NCBI GenBank assembly: GCA_900642245.1
Contig: CAAAJI010000007.1
Coordinates: forward strand, 106,527-161,142
Direction of reading: 5' to 3'
Length of the DNA: 54,616 bases
Source of the DNA: Fragilaria radians
Lineage: Eukaryota; Bacillariophyta; Fragilariophyceae; Fragilariales; Fragilariaceae
In this document: positions 42,248-52,472 of the stretch, piece after piece
Layout of the letters: the number at the start of each line of letters is the position of its first letter
Position numbering within the stretch: position 1 is the stretch's first letter
Program-made: the position numbers and the translations under genes
The notes under the pieces: model-generated
What the model was told of the DNA's origin: nothing
Database searches by the model: none
What the model saw: only the letters and a program-made list of their open reading frames with translations

Positions 42248-44498
42248 ATGACTATCAAGATGATGGGGAGAGAACCAAACCATTCTGAAATAAGTAGACC
42301 ATCTGGAGGGCAAGCTAGTTCTCTTATGGTAAGGAAACCGTTTCGACATTGTATGGATAAACAATTTCTTCGTTACTCATCACTGAACATCACTAATTTA
42401 TACAAAGAAAAAATTGACTGCGGGTAAAACTTTCTTATCGACCGGTTGTGAAGCAAACGATAATGGGGAATGTGATCTAAAATCTCTTAAGAAGCGAAAG
42501 CTAGAAGACTTGGAGGAATCTTGTAAGCTTAAATTTATGAGAAAAGCACAGAAAAAGGTGAATGAATCAACTCTTGGTCCAGAAGAGCGAAAGATGTTGT
42601 CTCGTGACAAAAGCGAAGGTGCCACGGGAATCGATATTCCAATTGGGGAGGAACATGCAACAAGACCAGAAATAATTCTATCTTTGCAACCTCAAACGAC
42701 TAAGCTAACAGAATGTTTTGGAGACAGAAACCAAATTTTCCTACGACAAAGGCTTTCTTCGATATCAAGAGATATACTGGAACAATCGATATTGGATCAC
42801 CATCACATTATGAATCAGGAATTACTTTTGCATGCTCTCGGAAACTCTAGGACCCCGTCGAATCCTTGCTTCTTACCTTTATCTTTACAATCAGGTCGAG
42901 GATACTCACACTTTAGCCAGAATCTCGCAACTTCGATTCTCAGTCCATATTCTAGAGACTTGATCTCCCCGTCTGCATATATGTTTCGCCGCCCAGAGAT
43001 CTCGACTGTCCCCATAGTTTTTAACAATCTATTGGGTGAAACTGGGAGTGCATTATCAAACATTCGCGATGTACAACCTAGTCCTTTGGAATTAATATCT
43101 AAATATCATAATTCGCGAAATATAGATAAAATCGAAGACCGTGGCCTTAGCACATCTCTATCGCCATCCAGTTGGTGGAATCAGTCTCCATTGAGGGGGA
43201 AATATGGCTCGACACAAATGTCTTCATCATTTGAGGACGATTCCTTTTCTTCAACCCTTTGTCGAGGAGTTGGGATTCCGACTATGACGAATCCTGTTAC
43301 TGCGAATGCACAAGTTTCATCCTTAAGGTTATCTCAGGATCTCGTTCGACATCAATATTCGATACCTGCAACTATGCCTCCATATGGATTACATGTGCCA
43401 GTTTCAAAAAGTGAGTGCGGGAGGGAAGCAAATAGTACTCAAGTTCAGGAGAAATCGAATACTATAAGAGCTACAGATAATTCCAGCCTTCGTTTTACTA
43501 TCGATCTTCCCTTACGTGAAGGTGATCAACGACGTAGTATCCCACTCGCAACTGACGAAGATGAAAATTGGCTTTCTGAATTTCTTTGCTTTATTCGATC
43601 AGAATTAGTCGAAGTATTTTCAGCTAGTGAAGACGACGTAGCTTCTCGTATCAACAGCAAAAAAGTGGTGCTTGGTCAAGCCGGCATTCGTTGTCGACAC
43701 TGTGCTCATTTCCCCCACAACAAAAGGTCCAGCCGATCCTCAAGTTTTCCTTCTTCTTTAGACCGAATTTATCAAAGTTTGACCATGATGATCCGTGACC
43801 ATTTCATCAAATGCCCTGGACTATCAGTTGAAGGAAAATCAAGATTCATTGAATTAAAGTCGAAAACGACGCAAGGAGCCACAGATTCGAAGCGATATTG
43901 GATAGAGTCGGCGAAGAAGCTCGGTATGGAAGATTCTGAGAACCAAGGCATACGAATTAAAGAGCCTTTTGGTAGGGTGAACACACCTAAATCACTTCCA
44001 AGCGCAGATGCAGCCTCACCGTTGGACTCTTCACTCGAGAATTCAAACTTAAACCATCTAAAGTTCTCCATGGTTCGAAGTGAGGATAAACATTTAGTTT
44101 CCGAGTATATATTTTTCCTTTTGACTCAAGTTGAAAAGGTTTACCTTACCGACTGTGAGAGAGTAGGAAATAGGAAAAGTATGGAAGCTGGAATGCCTGG
44201 GTTCGGTTGCAAGCATTGCTATGCTACTGATCGCAAGGGCCTTTGTCGATTTTTTCCTTCCAGGCGACGGACTCTCCCTGCGAAAATCAAAGATTTAGCG
44301 GATCATCTTCGACGTTGCTCGATGTGTCCAACTGAGACAAAGATTAAGTTAAAAGAATTCCAGTCGATGGGGCTAAATGTTGATCCCATGGAAGAAAGTA
44401 ATAAACATTTCTTCGATCGTGTGTGGGCACGTCTTCATCTTAACGATAAGATTGAGCTTAAGAAAAGCTCTGATGAAGAGGATAGTCGATCGTCATGA
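42248..44498 (+). CDS. Nuclear-type protein with duplicated C-x2-C / H-C zinc module, unknown function
   Basis: Two exons: 42248-42328 (27 codons, MTIKMMGREPNHSEISRP...; the in-frame ATGs at 42260 and 42263 are alternatives) and 42408-44498, total 723 aa. The N-terminal third is disordered with a basic stretch (LKSLKKRKLEDLEE, possible nuclear signal). Two related modules follow. Module 1 (about residues 410-500): an acidic helix ENWLSEFLCFIRSELVEVFS, then GQAGIRCRHCAHFPHNK, SSSFPSSLDRIYQSLTMMIR and DHFIKCPGL. Module 2 (about 585-664): SEYIFFLLTQVEKVYL, PGFGCKHCYATDRKGLCRFF and LADHLRRCSMCP. Each has a CX2C pair and a later H-X3/4-C, which suits one zinc ion. I recall the GQVGIRCRHC-type module from diatom genomes without known function; DNA binding is a guess. 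It converges with the MTA-like gene, 46 bp apart. Confidence 0.8.
42329..42407 (+). other. Intron of the duplicated zinc-module gene (79 nt)
   Basis: Donor GTAAGG after ATG, acceptor TATACAAAG. Phase 0, it joins GGQASSLM to KKLTAGKTF. It explains why the long second-exon frame lacks an ATG at its start. Confidence 0.75.
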
Positions 44499-44544
44499 CT
44501 AAGCAATTCTTTAGTTTATTTTTTAATATAATTTTTCTTTTTGA

Positions 44545-46480
44545 TTACCTAACATGCTTCGGCAAGAATTCCATAAAACGACTCACAAGAATAGGATGTC
44601 GCTGCAAAATCTCTTCTACCTGTAACTTGAGATCGACAATGGATGATTCCCGACTTGATTTGATCGACCTGCAGATTAGGCTTAACTTCTCTATTCCAAC
44701 AGCCTCCTGGATATCAGAGAGCAAATCTTTTGCAGATGAACGGCGTTCCTCCACCACTCCAGTTATTCCTGAAATACTGATTTTGGACCAATCAGGAGAT
44801 TTCTCTTGGTCAATGCCTGGAAGTCCTTTACGTCGTAATAAGTCATCACGATTTGGAATCGAAGAATCCTCGGCGCGTCGGTTTTCGATTATATCTATCA
44901 TTCGCATTGCACATTGCCTCTTTTTTTCTTGATAAATACGAAACTGATCCGGAATTTTGAAACGGTAGTGATAGTCCACGATATCCTTCAAACTTTTAGT
45001 TGGGACTGAATGGGATGCAATCATATCCAACGAACCTGAGTATCGTCGAAAACCACTATCGAAACGATTACGTTCTCCAATCGTCCAGTTAGTTAAGAAT
45101 TGTTGTGGTGAAGACTTGATAGTGCTGAGAGCGACGTCCACATTGTAATTACAATCATGAAAAAGTTCCAACAACTTATCGATTTTGCATTCTCGAGTGA
45201 GTCTATTTCTTGGTCTTGTCATAGAAGATCCAGTACTGAGATTGGATAGCGTGATCGTTTCCAGATGAATTTCATTAAGGAATAACTGAGTTTGTTCTTG
45301 AGGGAAAGGACAATATGGATTTATCGAAAGCATTCCCTTTCTCTCTAAATAATCATACAAGAAATCGGATGACTCCTTGAGGTATGCTTGAGTATTCGAA
45401 TTCATTCCAGAATCTTTATGCCACATAAGCTTTGGGTTCCGATTTTTTACTTGTCCTTGACTTTGCAATAGATGCAAGCTGATTTGATGATCAACACCAA
45501 TTTGGATTTTCCCTTTTAGATTGATCACTCCACTTATCAATTCACTACTTTCAGAGCCAGATTCCTCAAGCGATACATCTGTATCTTGATCTCCAAAGCA
45601 AGTTTCAACATGTGATTCAGGAATGTTGGAAATGCTTTTTTGTTCCTCATTGGCTTCGGCTTTTGTGTCTTTTGAAATCCAAGTATCTTGCTTTGGACGA
45701 ATCTGATTCATTATTTCATCAGGCCATGGCTGGTTTGCTCCATCATAAGCTGTGATGATTGATGTTCCAACAGTTTCCCCGAAACAAATGCTATACCTTG
45801 ATACGAAGAGCCCCGGTGGGAATGTTTCTGGAGGGGGTAATTCTTCCTCAGGTCGCTGATTAATCACGGTACATTTGTCAAGGACTGTTAATACATCGTT
45901 GTCATCATATTGGTTACTTAGAATCAAGTCACGATGGGTGATGGTTGCCAATAGTTGTTGCTTTGTTAGGGGTCCTACAAAATTTCCCTTTAGTTGCTGA
46001 AGATCCATTTTCTGATTTAACTTCTGAGTTAGGGAGGTGCTTGCATTCAATGAATTCGCATTTCTAATCAGAATTTACCTTAAAGTACCATCTAGCTCGG
46101 ACATGCATTCCGTATTCTTTTGGAAGGTTCTTTTTATATGGAGCCTGCCACATTCTTTCCACCTTGGCAACAAATGCCGATTCTCTATCTGCAGTTTCCC
46201 CGCTTCGAAGCAATATTGTATCACCAACAGCAACAATAATTTTCTTCCCCTCTATCCAAGTTTCTAGTAAGGAATGATTAGTTTCACCGTTTGGAAGTTT
46301 GCTCCCTTCGTCGATCCATCGGAAAGAATAAGACAAAGGCGTTGTCACATCTTTCAAGGCATTTCCCGAAGCACTGCTTGAAGACTGCTTGACTTTTTTC
46401 GGATCTTGAGACTTTGCTTCTTCCTCTGTCTTTCGCTTGTTGGAACGACGGGGAAGCGAACGACGGATATTCTCTGACAT
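44545..46480 (-). CDS. MTA-like chromatin corepressor subunit (BAH - ELM2 - SANT)
   Basis: Two exons: 46079-46480 and 44545-46023, about 626 aa. The acceptor at 46024-46026 gives a 55-nt intron; an alternative in-phase acceptor 12 nt further gives 67 nt. The N-terminus is basic (RRSLPRRSNKRKTEEEAKSQ), likely a nuclear signal. A BAH domain spans about 65-230: VAVGDTILLRSGE, SAFVAKVERMW, GMHVRARWYFK, then LATITHRDLILSNQYDDNDV and DKCTVINQ. ELM2-like text IQIGVDHQISLHLL lies near 305. A SANT domain follows (WTIGERNRFDSGFRRYSGSL, HSVPTKSLKDIVDYHYRFK), with the usual WT-E---F and K----V-YYY-like features. This order is that of metastasis-associated (MTA) proteins, scaffolds of class I histone deacetylases. 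HDAC binding is inferred from the family. Confidence 0.85.
46024..46078 (-). other. Intron of the MTA-like gene (55 nt)
   Basis: Donor GTAAAT after TTTAAG, acceptor AACTCAG. Phase 0, joining RARWYFK to KLNQKMDLQQL in the BAH domain. The second candidate acceptor, ATCAG at 46012, would make it 67 nt. Confidence 0.7.
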
Positions 46481-48196
46481 AGTTGCCGTATTGTTATTCT
46501 TGTCAAGCTACAAATTGTTTAAGAGAACAACAGTAAACACTTTGCACCCAAGATCAACGTATACTACTAGTACAAGTTTACGGTAAATTTGATGACTTTC
46601 CGGCTTCTTGTCTCTAGTTCAAGACAAGATGCTGCTACTGATCCAATCTCACAATCAAAGATCTACAAAAACACCTTCACAATGAGGAAAAGAAAAATTA
46701 AATAAGGGCTTTAATATTATGGTGCCTTTCCTGATAAAATTCAGTGATTTTTTGTTCTCCATCGACCTATGGTGACAGACAATGTTTTTTGATTAAAATG
46801 ATGGAATTCCTTTTTGTTTTCCATTATAGCAGCCAAGTGTGACTTATCACGAGTTTTGAATTTCTTTCACCGAGACATGTATATTTTATTTCTAGCTGAT
46901 ATATTGCATTTTAAGGCCTTTACTGAAATGGTAGCTGGCATAGGGATAACATCATACACTGACTTCATACGAGTCACAGCTTTCAATTATGGACTGACTT
47001 TACAGTATAAATCATCATCAATTTAGCATTCAACATGTTTGCTTCTATGAGCTTACGTGAACACGCTCTTGACTAATTTAGTAAACAATAACTACAATAT
47101 CAATGCAAATAAACCATAACTACAATATCAATTTAAAATCCTGGCTCTCAGCTTGCAATACTATGTATCTGCATTGAGGGGGTACACAATCATGGAAATA
47201 ATAATAGCACTTACTATTGAAGCTCTGAAAACATTTCATTTCCAATCAGTTACATGTGAAATCATGAAAAATAATTGTCAAGTTTCATACAGTCTAATTC
47301 AAACTGAAAATGGTTTGTTGTATTTTTGCATTCGATCAGATTGCCCCATGTACAATAAAGGAAACAATCCCATTCAGTCAGTTATAAAGATAAAGTCAAG
47401 AAATGAGAATAAAAACCAACGGAATTTGATACTAATGACATTTTAACTACATAGACCCGAAAAAAGATAAAGAGCTTGCATTCCTCAAAATGATTCACTC
47501 GCATGTGGGGGCCATACAGTCATTCTGCACCATCATTGCAATAACTAAGCGTAAATGGACAGAGGAGTTACAACATTCAACTTATCTTCTTCTTCAAAAG
47601 AATCACTGGCTGCTTGCATTTGCTACTCCGATATCTTTTGCTATTTGATAATTTCTTATCATGAAGTATTTCAAAAGCTACACTCAAGACAAAATTCAAA
47701 TCCATATCTATGGAGATACAGAGCGGCATCGCAGACATCATTGCTATAGTACGGAAAACATAGAGATAAGTCTCATTGTTTAATGAGGAAAATTGAAAAA
47801 GGTCAATTACATCAATAATATTCAACCTCGTGGATTTCCCCATATTGTATCCGATATTGATACTTACGAGATTGCGAATACGCAAATATATAAGGAAATC
47901 TCATAGTCTTAACTTAGATTATAGCCTTGGAAAATGTCCATACGCTACCATGGTGAAACAAAAGACCCAATCTTTGAGCTATGGTTTCCCAAAACGCAAT
48001 TTCTACATTCCTAGAAAATTGTAAATTTGCTACCGCTATCTTCATTAAAATTGCTTACGGACACTTAATTCATTAGTTGTAATCGTACATTTTCCCCCCT
48101 GATTTCTTTTCATTCTCCTCAAGAATTGTTAAGAGACACAATAACCAGAGAATGATGGCTGATCATGACTCTGTTTTGCATTTTCGTACGTCTCGT
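46481..48196. other. Intergenic, no gene seen
   Basis: 1.7 kb. ORFs below 100 codons with no domain. A 17-bp word (ATAACTACAATATCAAT) occurs twice near 47090 and 47115. Confidence 0.5.
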
Positions 48197-49582
48197 TTAG
48201 GCCTCCATGTTATTGCCCACGTTCAGAGTCAAATGTTTCCAACCTTGTTTTCTCATTGAAAGTCTGTATTTGCTTAGAGTTTCTTCCATGTTGATGTAAG
48301 CCCCAATTAGGTGCCTTGATCCGCTTCCACACAAAAATTCAAATGAATTCCTCCCATGCAATACACGTCTATTGTTGAATACAATCATGTTGCCTTCTTC
48401 CAGAGACATTGTGAAAGTATAGTCATTGGCATAGCTTTTTAGCGACTCAACAAGTTGTGGTGAAAACTCTGGTTGAATCTTTGAAAATTCCTTGTCAATT
48501 AAAAGAGAGAATGCTGTGTAAGCCATGTAATACTCTTTTACATTGTCAATTGCTCTTATGGGACCTTCAAAGGGAGGACTCCAATGGACTCCTATAATTT
48601 CGCGATTCGACGCACTCAATTGAATATGTGGTCGGAATGCTACCATATCTGCTCCTTCTCGTTGTTTACAAAATGTGGCTGTTGTCGAAGTAAGAATATC
48701 AAAAAAGTCGGGAGCCAATTCCTGAAATGCATGAGCAGCCGCCAATCCATCGATTAGTATGGATTCCCCTCCAATTACATTTTGACGCTGATAACAATGT
48801 AGAAGCTGTATCCCAGGTGGAGATTCGTAGTATATCAGATCTTGATGTGGAGGAAGCCTAATAGACGTGTATGCCACATTGTGCGCATTCGGTAATGATT
48901 GAACATCAAATGTACTTCCATATAAAGCTCCATGAGATAATGATCCTGCGAGCAATCCACCGATTTCCGCGACAGGACTCTTTTGAAATACTTTCGGACA
49001 ATTTTTGATTAATGCCACACCATCTTGGAAGATGGCTTCATACAGATTGAGTCTGGATTTTTCATCTTGTTTAAGTTCATCATATTCGTGTTCAGAGAGG
49101 CAACTATCTCGAGTTATTGCATTTCTCTTGGTTATATGTGTAGGACTTTTTGGTAAGGCCCATTCCATCAGCCAATTCAAAGAAAAGTAGGATGGCTCTT
49201 CGCAATTTTCCCAGATAATTTCTAGTATTTTATCATCCGCTTCATCGCCAACTTGACTATTAAATATTCCGCCTCTTGCATGACAAGATCCTTTGGGAGG
49301 GACAATATACTTCTCCATTTTTTGCATCATTCTTACAGATTGAATCGAAACATTCGGATAATCGGCAGGTGTCTTCATGCGTTGTCCAGATGACGGATGA
49401 AGCCATTTGGCGTCGTTGGACCAAAGCCAACATGCATCAAGCGAAGTATTCTGAAAAAGCACGAGACGATGCCCTCCATCTTTTAGAGCGATCGAACTCC
49501 CAGAGGAAAAGAACTGTATGTTTGGTTGAAAGGATAAGTTGGATAATCGGAAAACCCTTTGTCCTCGAGTAAATGTTGACAT
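48197..49582 (-). CDS. Gamma-butyrobetaine dioxygenase (carnitine synthesis), Fe(II)/2-oxoglutarate type
   Basis: 461-aa ORF. The N-terminus (MSTFTRGQRVFRLSNLSF) is Arg/Ser-rich and amphipathic, like a mitochondrial presequence. Residues about 30-110 form the small N-terminal domain of GBBH-like proteins (LVLFQNTSLDACWLWSND). The catalytic jelly roll follows: the HxD iron pair in RLPPHQDLIYYESPPG, then IQLLHCYQRQNVIGGESILI, FCKQREGADMVAFRPHI, and the distal His in MIVFNNRRVLHGRNSF with Arg for 2-oxoglutarate. The text matches BBOX1 (HTDLP-YEPPGVQLLHC; FDNRRVLHGR) more than trimethyllysine hydroxylase, but the latter cannot be excluded. The last step of carnitine synthesis would supply fatty acid transport into mitochondria. 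Confidence 0.88.
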   Translation of the reverse strand: MSTFTRGQRVFRLSNLSFQPNIQFFSSGSSIALKDGGHRLVLFQNTSLDACWLWSNDAKWLHPSSGQRMKTPADYPNVSIQSVRMMQKMEKYIVPPKGSCHARGGIFNSQVGDEADDKILEIIWENCEEPSYFSLNWLMEWALPKSPTHITKRNAITRDSCLSEHEYDELKQDEKSRLNLYEAIFQDGVALIKNCPKVFQKSPVAEIGGLLAGSLSHGALYGSTFDVQSLPNAHNVAYTSIRLPPHQDLIYYESPPGIQLLHCYQRQNVIGGESILIDGLAAAHAFQELAPDFFDILTSTTATFCKQREGADMVAFRPHIQLSASNREIIGVHWSPPFEGPIRAIDNVKEYYMAYTAFSLLIDKEFSKIQPEFSPQLVESLKSYANDYTFTMSLEEGNMIVFNNRRVLHGRNSFEFLCGSGSRHLIGAYINMEETLSKYRLSMRKQGWKHLTLNVGNNMEA

Positions 49583-50447
49583 AGATGTAAGTTAAGTTTA
49601 CAATCGTAAAAAATAACCTTAGCGTAATTTTTTCTTTGATACATTGTGTAATTTTCAACGCACCCAGTAATGGTTTGTTGCATGATCTTGTACCAATGAA
49701 ACAATCAGTAGAAATAGTTTGAGCCTGGCGCTACGCGCCCAAGTATTAAGAAAGATGTGATAGGAGCATATTTATGTGCCTAGGTATGCAGTTTACCCCT
49801 TCTTGAAATTCATTGAAGTGAATGTCAACAATGCAACAATCTAACCTAACAGCTTCAAAGAATTTGGAGCATTCCACAACCATGCAAAAGTCTCAAATCA
49901 TTTTTATCTTGGAGATACGTTGTTTTAGAAGTTTATCTAGGTCTTTTTCCCAATGCTCACTCATAAATCTCAATGAGAGGTGTTTCTAGTAATGCATTGG
50001 CAGTGGCCTGAAACATTTCTCAAGATCAGGAAGCTAGCTACCCAACGATATGTGACAAAGGCCTACATGTTTTTTCAAAATGCCTAAACTAAGCATTGCA
50101 ACATTTGAATAACCTAAAGCAGCTTGACTTTTAAATACAAAACAGATTTAGAGGCGTTGAAGTGGCTACTTCTAAAATGACTATGCTTCAAGCCACATTC
50201 TTGATTACCAGGAAAATATTTTGCGAGTGTTACCCTTTTTACACACCTTCAAATTTTTCATTTCCGGCTTACTTCTGAAATTCCACTCCCACCGGGTTCT
50301 CAACGGTTGTATGAGAACAAGTGTACTTATTCTTGATACAGGGACAACAGAGAGCACCATATTCCTACCCCAACGGTTGTTACACATTTTCAAAATGATT
50401 TCTTTCTGTATTTTCGCACGCACAAATCAGCAATGCAACCTTGAAGG
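49583..50447. other. Divergent intergenic region
   Basis: 865 bp between the starts of the dioxygenase (-) and the repeat-containing protein (+). Only antisense-overlapping short ORFs are present; no distinct motif was identified. Confidence 0.5.
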
Positions 50448-52472
50448 ATGATGTCTTTTCTTGGTTTCCTCGAAGAGAAAAAGCATTGTGAAATGCAAAA
50501 TGATCCAGGGTTGGTCCCTTCATCGATTTCTAAGGACATGGGCTTAAAAGGAAAGACAAGGATGAATGCGATGAATCGAAAAGCATGTGAGATCGACATC
50601 AACAGTGAGACATTGGATTTGAATCAGCAAATCAATGCTTTACTACGTCGGAAAATTTTACTCCCGGATATTACAACTTTGCATCATGGATTTAGAGAAT
50701 ATCGTTCCAGCAGCAACGATGAAATTAATGATCCTAGGAAGTATGGAGACAACTCCACATACCTTCGCGACGATATCGAAAAAACGGTCCAACAAGAATC
50801 GACACCATACCAATTGAACGTCGAAACGATTTGCCAGATAACTCGATCTACTGTGGATTCTACCGAAGCAAAGTCGCCTTGTCTCCCAGCCCAAAACTGT
50901 ACTTCTCCGGGAGAGGGTGAAACTACAACTGGGGTTCCTTCAATTACGCGAAAGGGCCTAGCTCGGGCAGTAAACTCATCTGAAGTTAATTACTCACCAC
51001 CTGTAGCTCGGGCTGTAAACTTATCTGAAGATAATTACTCTCCACCTGTAGCTCGGGCTGTAAACTTATCTGAAGTTAATTACTCACCACCTGTAGCTCG
51101 GGCAGTCAACTTATCTGAAGCTATTTATTCTCAACCAGGCTTAGCACATGCAGTGCAGAATGAAAACGATATAAGGATTCTTGCAGAATGTAATAATGAG
51201 ATTGCAGGTGATGTACAGCTGGATTTGTCTGGAGACGTGGATAAACCAAAGGATAACAACACTGGTTTTGATAGAGACTCTCTACAAATGAGCATTGATC
51301 AAGTTATGCGTCGAACTACGGATGTTTCATCTTTGATGAAAGACCGATATGACGTTTCAACCATTGGTACCAGAACGAAATTTACCATGCCATTACCACC
51401 AATATCTCAGTCCTATCATCAAGACGAGATTAAAGGCGGACCAATATGTAATGAAGGTCAGGAGGATTGCAAATACAAATCCAATAATACGCTGGAACGT
51501 ATTTTGAAGTGCTCTGCTCGGGACAAGTACACACCATCCCAACAGCAACACTGTATTGACAAGGAAAATCCAAAAATTCAATCTAATGATAAAGGCTGCA
51601 TTGGGAAAATTCTTGATTCTGATTTTAGCCGTAGGAAAGTTCCTCTTGGAATGCATATCGTTGTACAGAACATTCTCCAAGAGATGGGACACAAGGAACT
51701 GATTCGCTCTCAAAGCCTTCTCTCCATTGAACAGGATGTTAATGAAATTTCCGAAAACTTGGGAATACGCACGACTTCATGCACGGAGAAATGGACAAGT
51801 GAAGATTACGGAACGGATTCCCACTCCGAAGTAATAGTCGAGCCAGTGATGATTTGTGTGGGATTAAAAGATGAATTTTTAACTTTTATGGAAGAGGTAC
51901 TAGATTTCATTGAATCTGCAGCTTCGCCAATCCTTCCTGATGTGGGTGGCAAAAGTCCGCGGACCCAGGATATTCATCCAGCAAATCTAATGAGCGAAGA
52001 AAACTATCAAGGAAATATTTGGAACCACCATAGCTCTGCACATACCATTCGGGACGGTCAAACTTACGATTGGTTTAATTTGCAAAAGAGTGTACGAGAT
52101 GACGACTATGTGTGTGGATCGCCTTTCACCCATATAACACAAGATCCAGGATTTGCAGGTTCAGCCGAATCAGAAGATCGATACTCACCGTTGACAGTTT
52201 TGGATGGAGAATCCATTGACAATCAAGTACCTCCGGATGTCCCTGAAACAAACTTCATGGATCGAGATTGGTTTTCCAACCCTGAGTGTCTTGGTTTGGA
52301 GAATCAGACATGGCAGCGAGAGCCAAACTTGAATCGACCTAATCAATACCAGGCACAAGCTCGGATTTTCAACGATGAAGCAAATATGTATCGATTGCAT
52401 TCTTTTAATGGTATTCCTATGGTCGTTTTCATACCATCACAGAGCAAGTTGGAATCTCATGCCAGAGAGTAA
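50448..52472 (+). CDS. Large hydrophilic protein with four 15-residue repeats, unknown function
   Basis: 674-aa ORF with tandem ATGs at 50448 and 50451. Most of it is polar and Asn/Ser/Asp/Glu-rich, probably disordered. Residues 172-231 hold four near-identical copies of ARAVNLSEVNYSPPV, the last diverging. A helical segment (VPLGMHIVVQNILQEMGHKE) and another (LKDEFLTFMEEVLDFIESAA) may be short folded motifs. The C-terminus (RLHSFNGIPMVVFIPSQSK) looks conserved. No signal peptide, transmembrane helix or catalytic motif is seen. I do not recognise it. No intron is needed. Confidence 0.65.
   Translation: MMSFLGFLEEKKHCEMQNDPGLVPSSISKDMGLKGKTRMNAMNRKACEIDINSETLDLNQQINALLRRKILLPDITTLHHGFREYRSSSNDEINDPRKYGDNSTYLRDDIEKTVQQESTPYQLNVETICQITRSTVDSTEAKSPCLPAQNCTSPGEGETTTGVPSITRKGLARAVNSSEVNYSPPVARAVNLSEDNYSPPVARAVNLSEVNYSPPVARAVNLSEAIYSQPGLAHAVQNENDIRILAECNNEIAGDVQLDLSGDVDKPKDNNTGFDRDSLQMSIDQVMRRTTDVSSLMKDRYDVSTIGTRTKFTMPLPPISQSYHQDEIKGGPICNEGQEDCKYKSNNTLERILKCSARDKYTPSQQQHCIDKENPKIQSNDKGCIGKILDSDFSRRKVPLGMHIVVQNILQEMGHKELIRSQSLLSIEQDVNEISENLGIRTTSCTEKWTSEDYGTDSHSEVIVEPVMICVGLKDEFLTFMEEVLDFIESAASPILPDVGGKSPRTQDIHPANLMSEENYQGNIWNHHSSAHTIRDGQTYDWFNLQKSVRDDDYVCGSPFTHITQDPGFAGSAESEDRYSPLTVLDGESIDNQVPPDVPETNFMDRDWFSNPECLGLENQTWQREPNLNRPNQYQAQARIFNDEANMYRLHSFNGIPMVVFIPSQSKLESHARE
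50961..51140 (+). repeat. Four in-frame 45-bp tandem repeats
   Basis: GCTCGGGCAGTAAACTCATC-type unit begins at 50961, 51006, 51051 and 51096. Copies 1-3 differ by a few bases; copy 4 decays at its 3' end. Period 45 keeps the reading frame. Confidence 0.92.
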
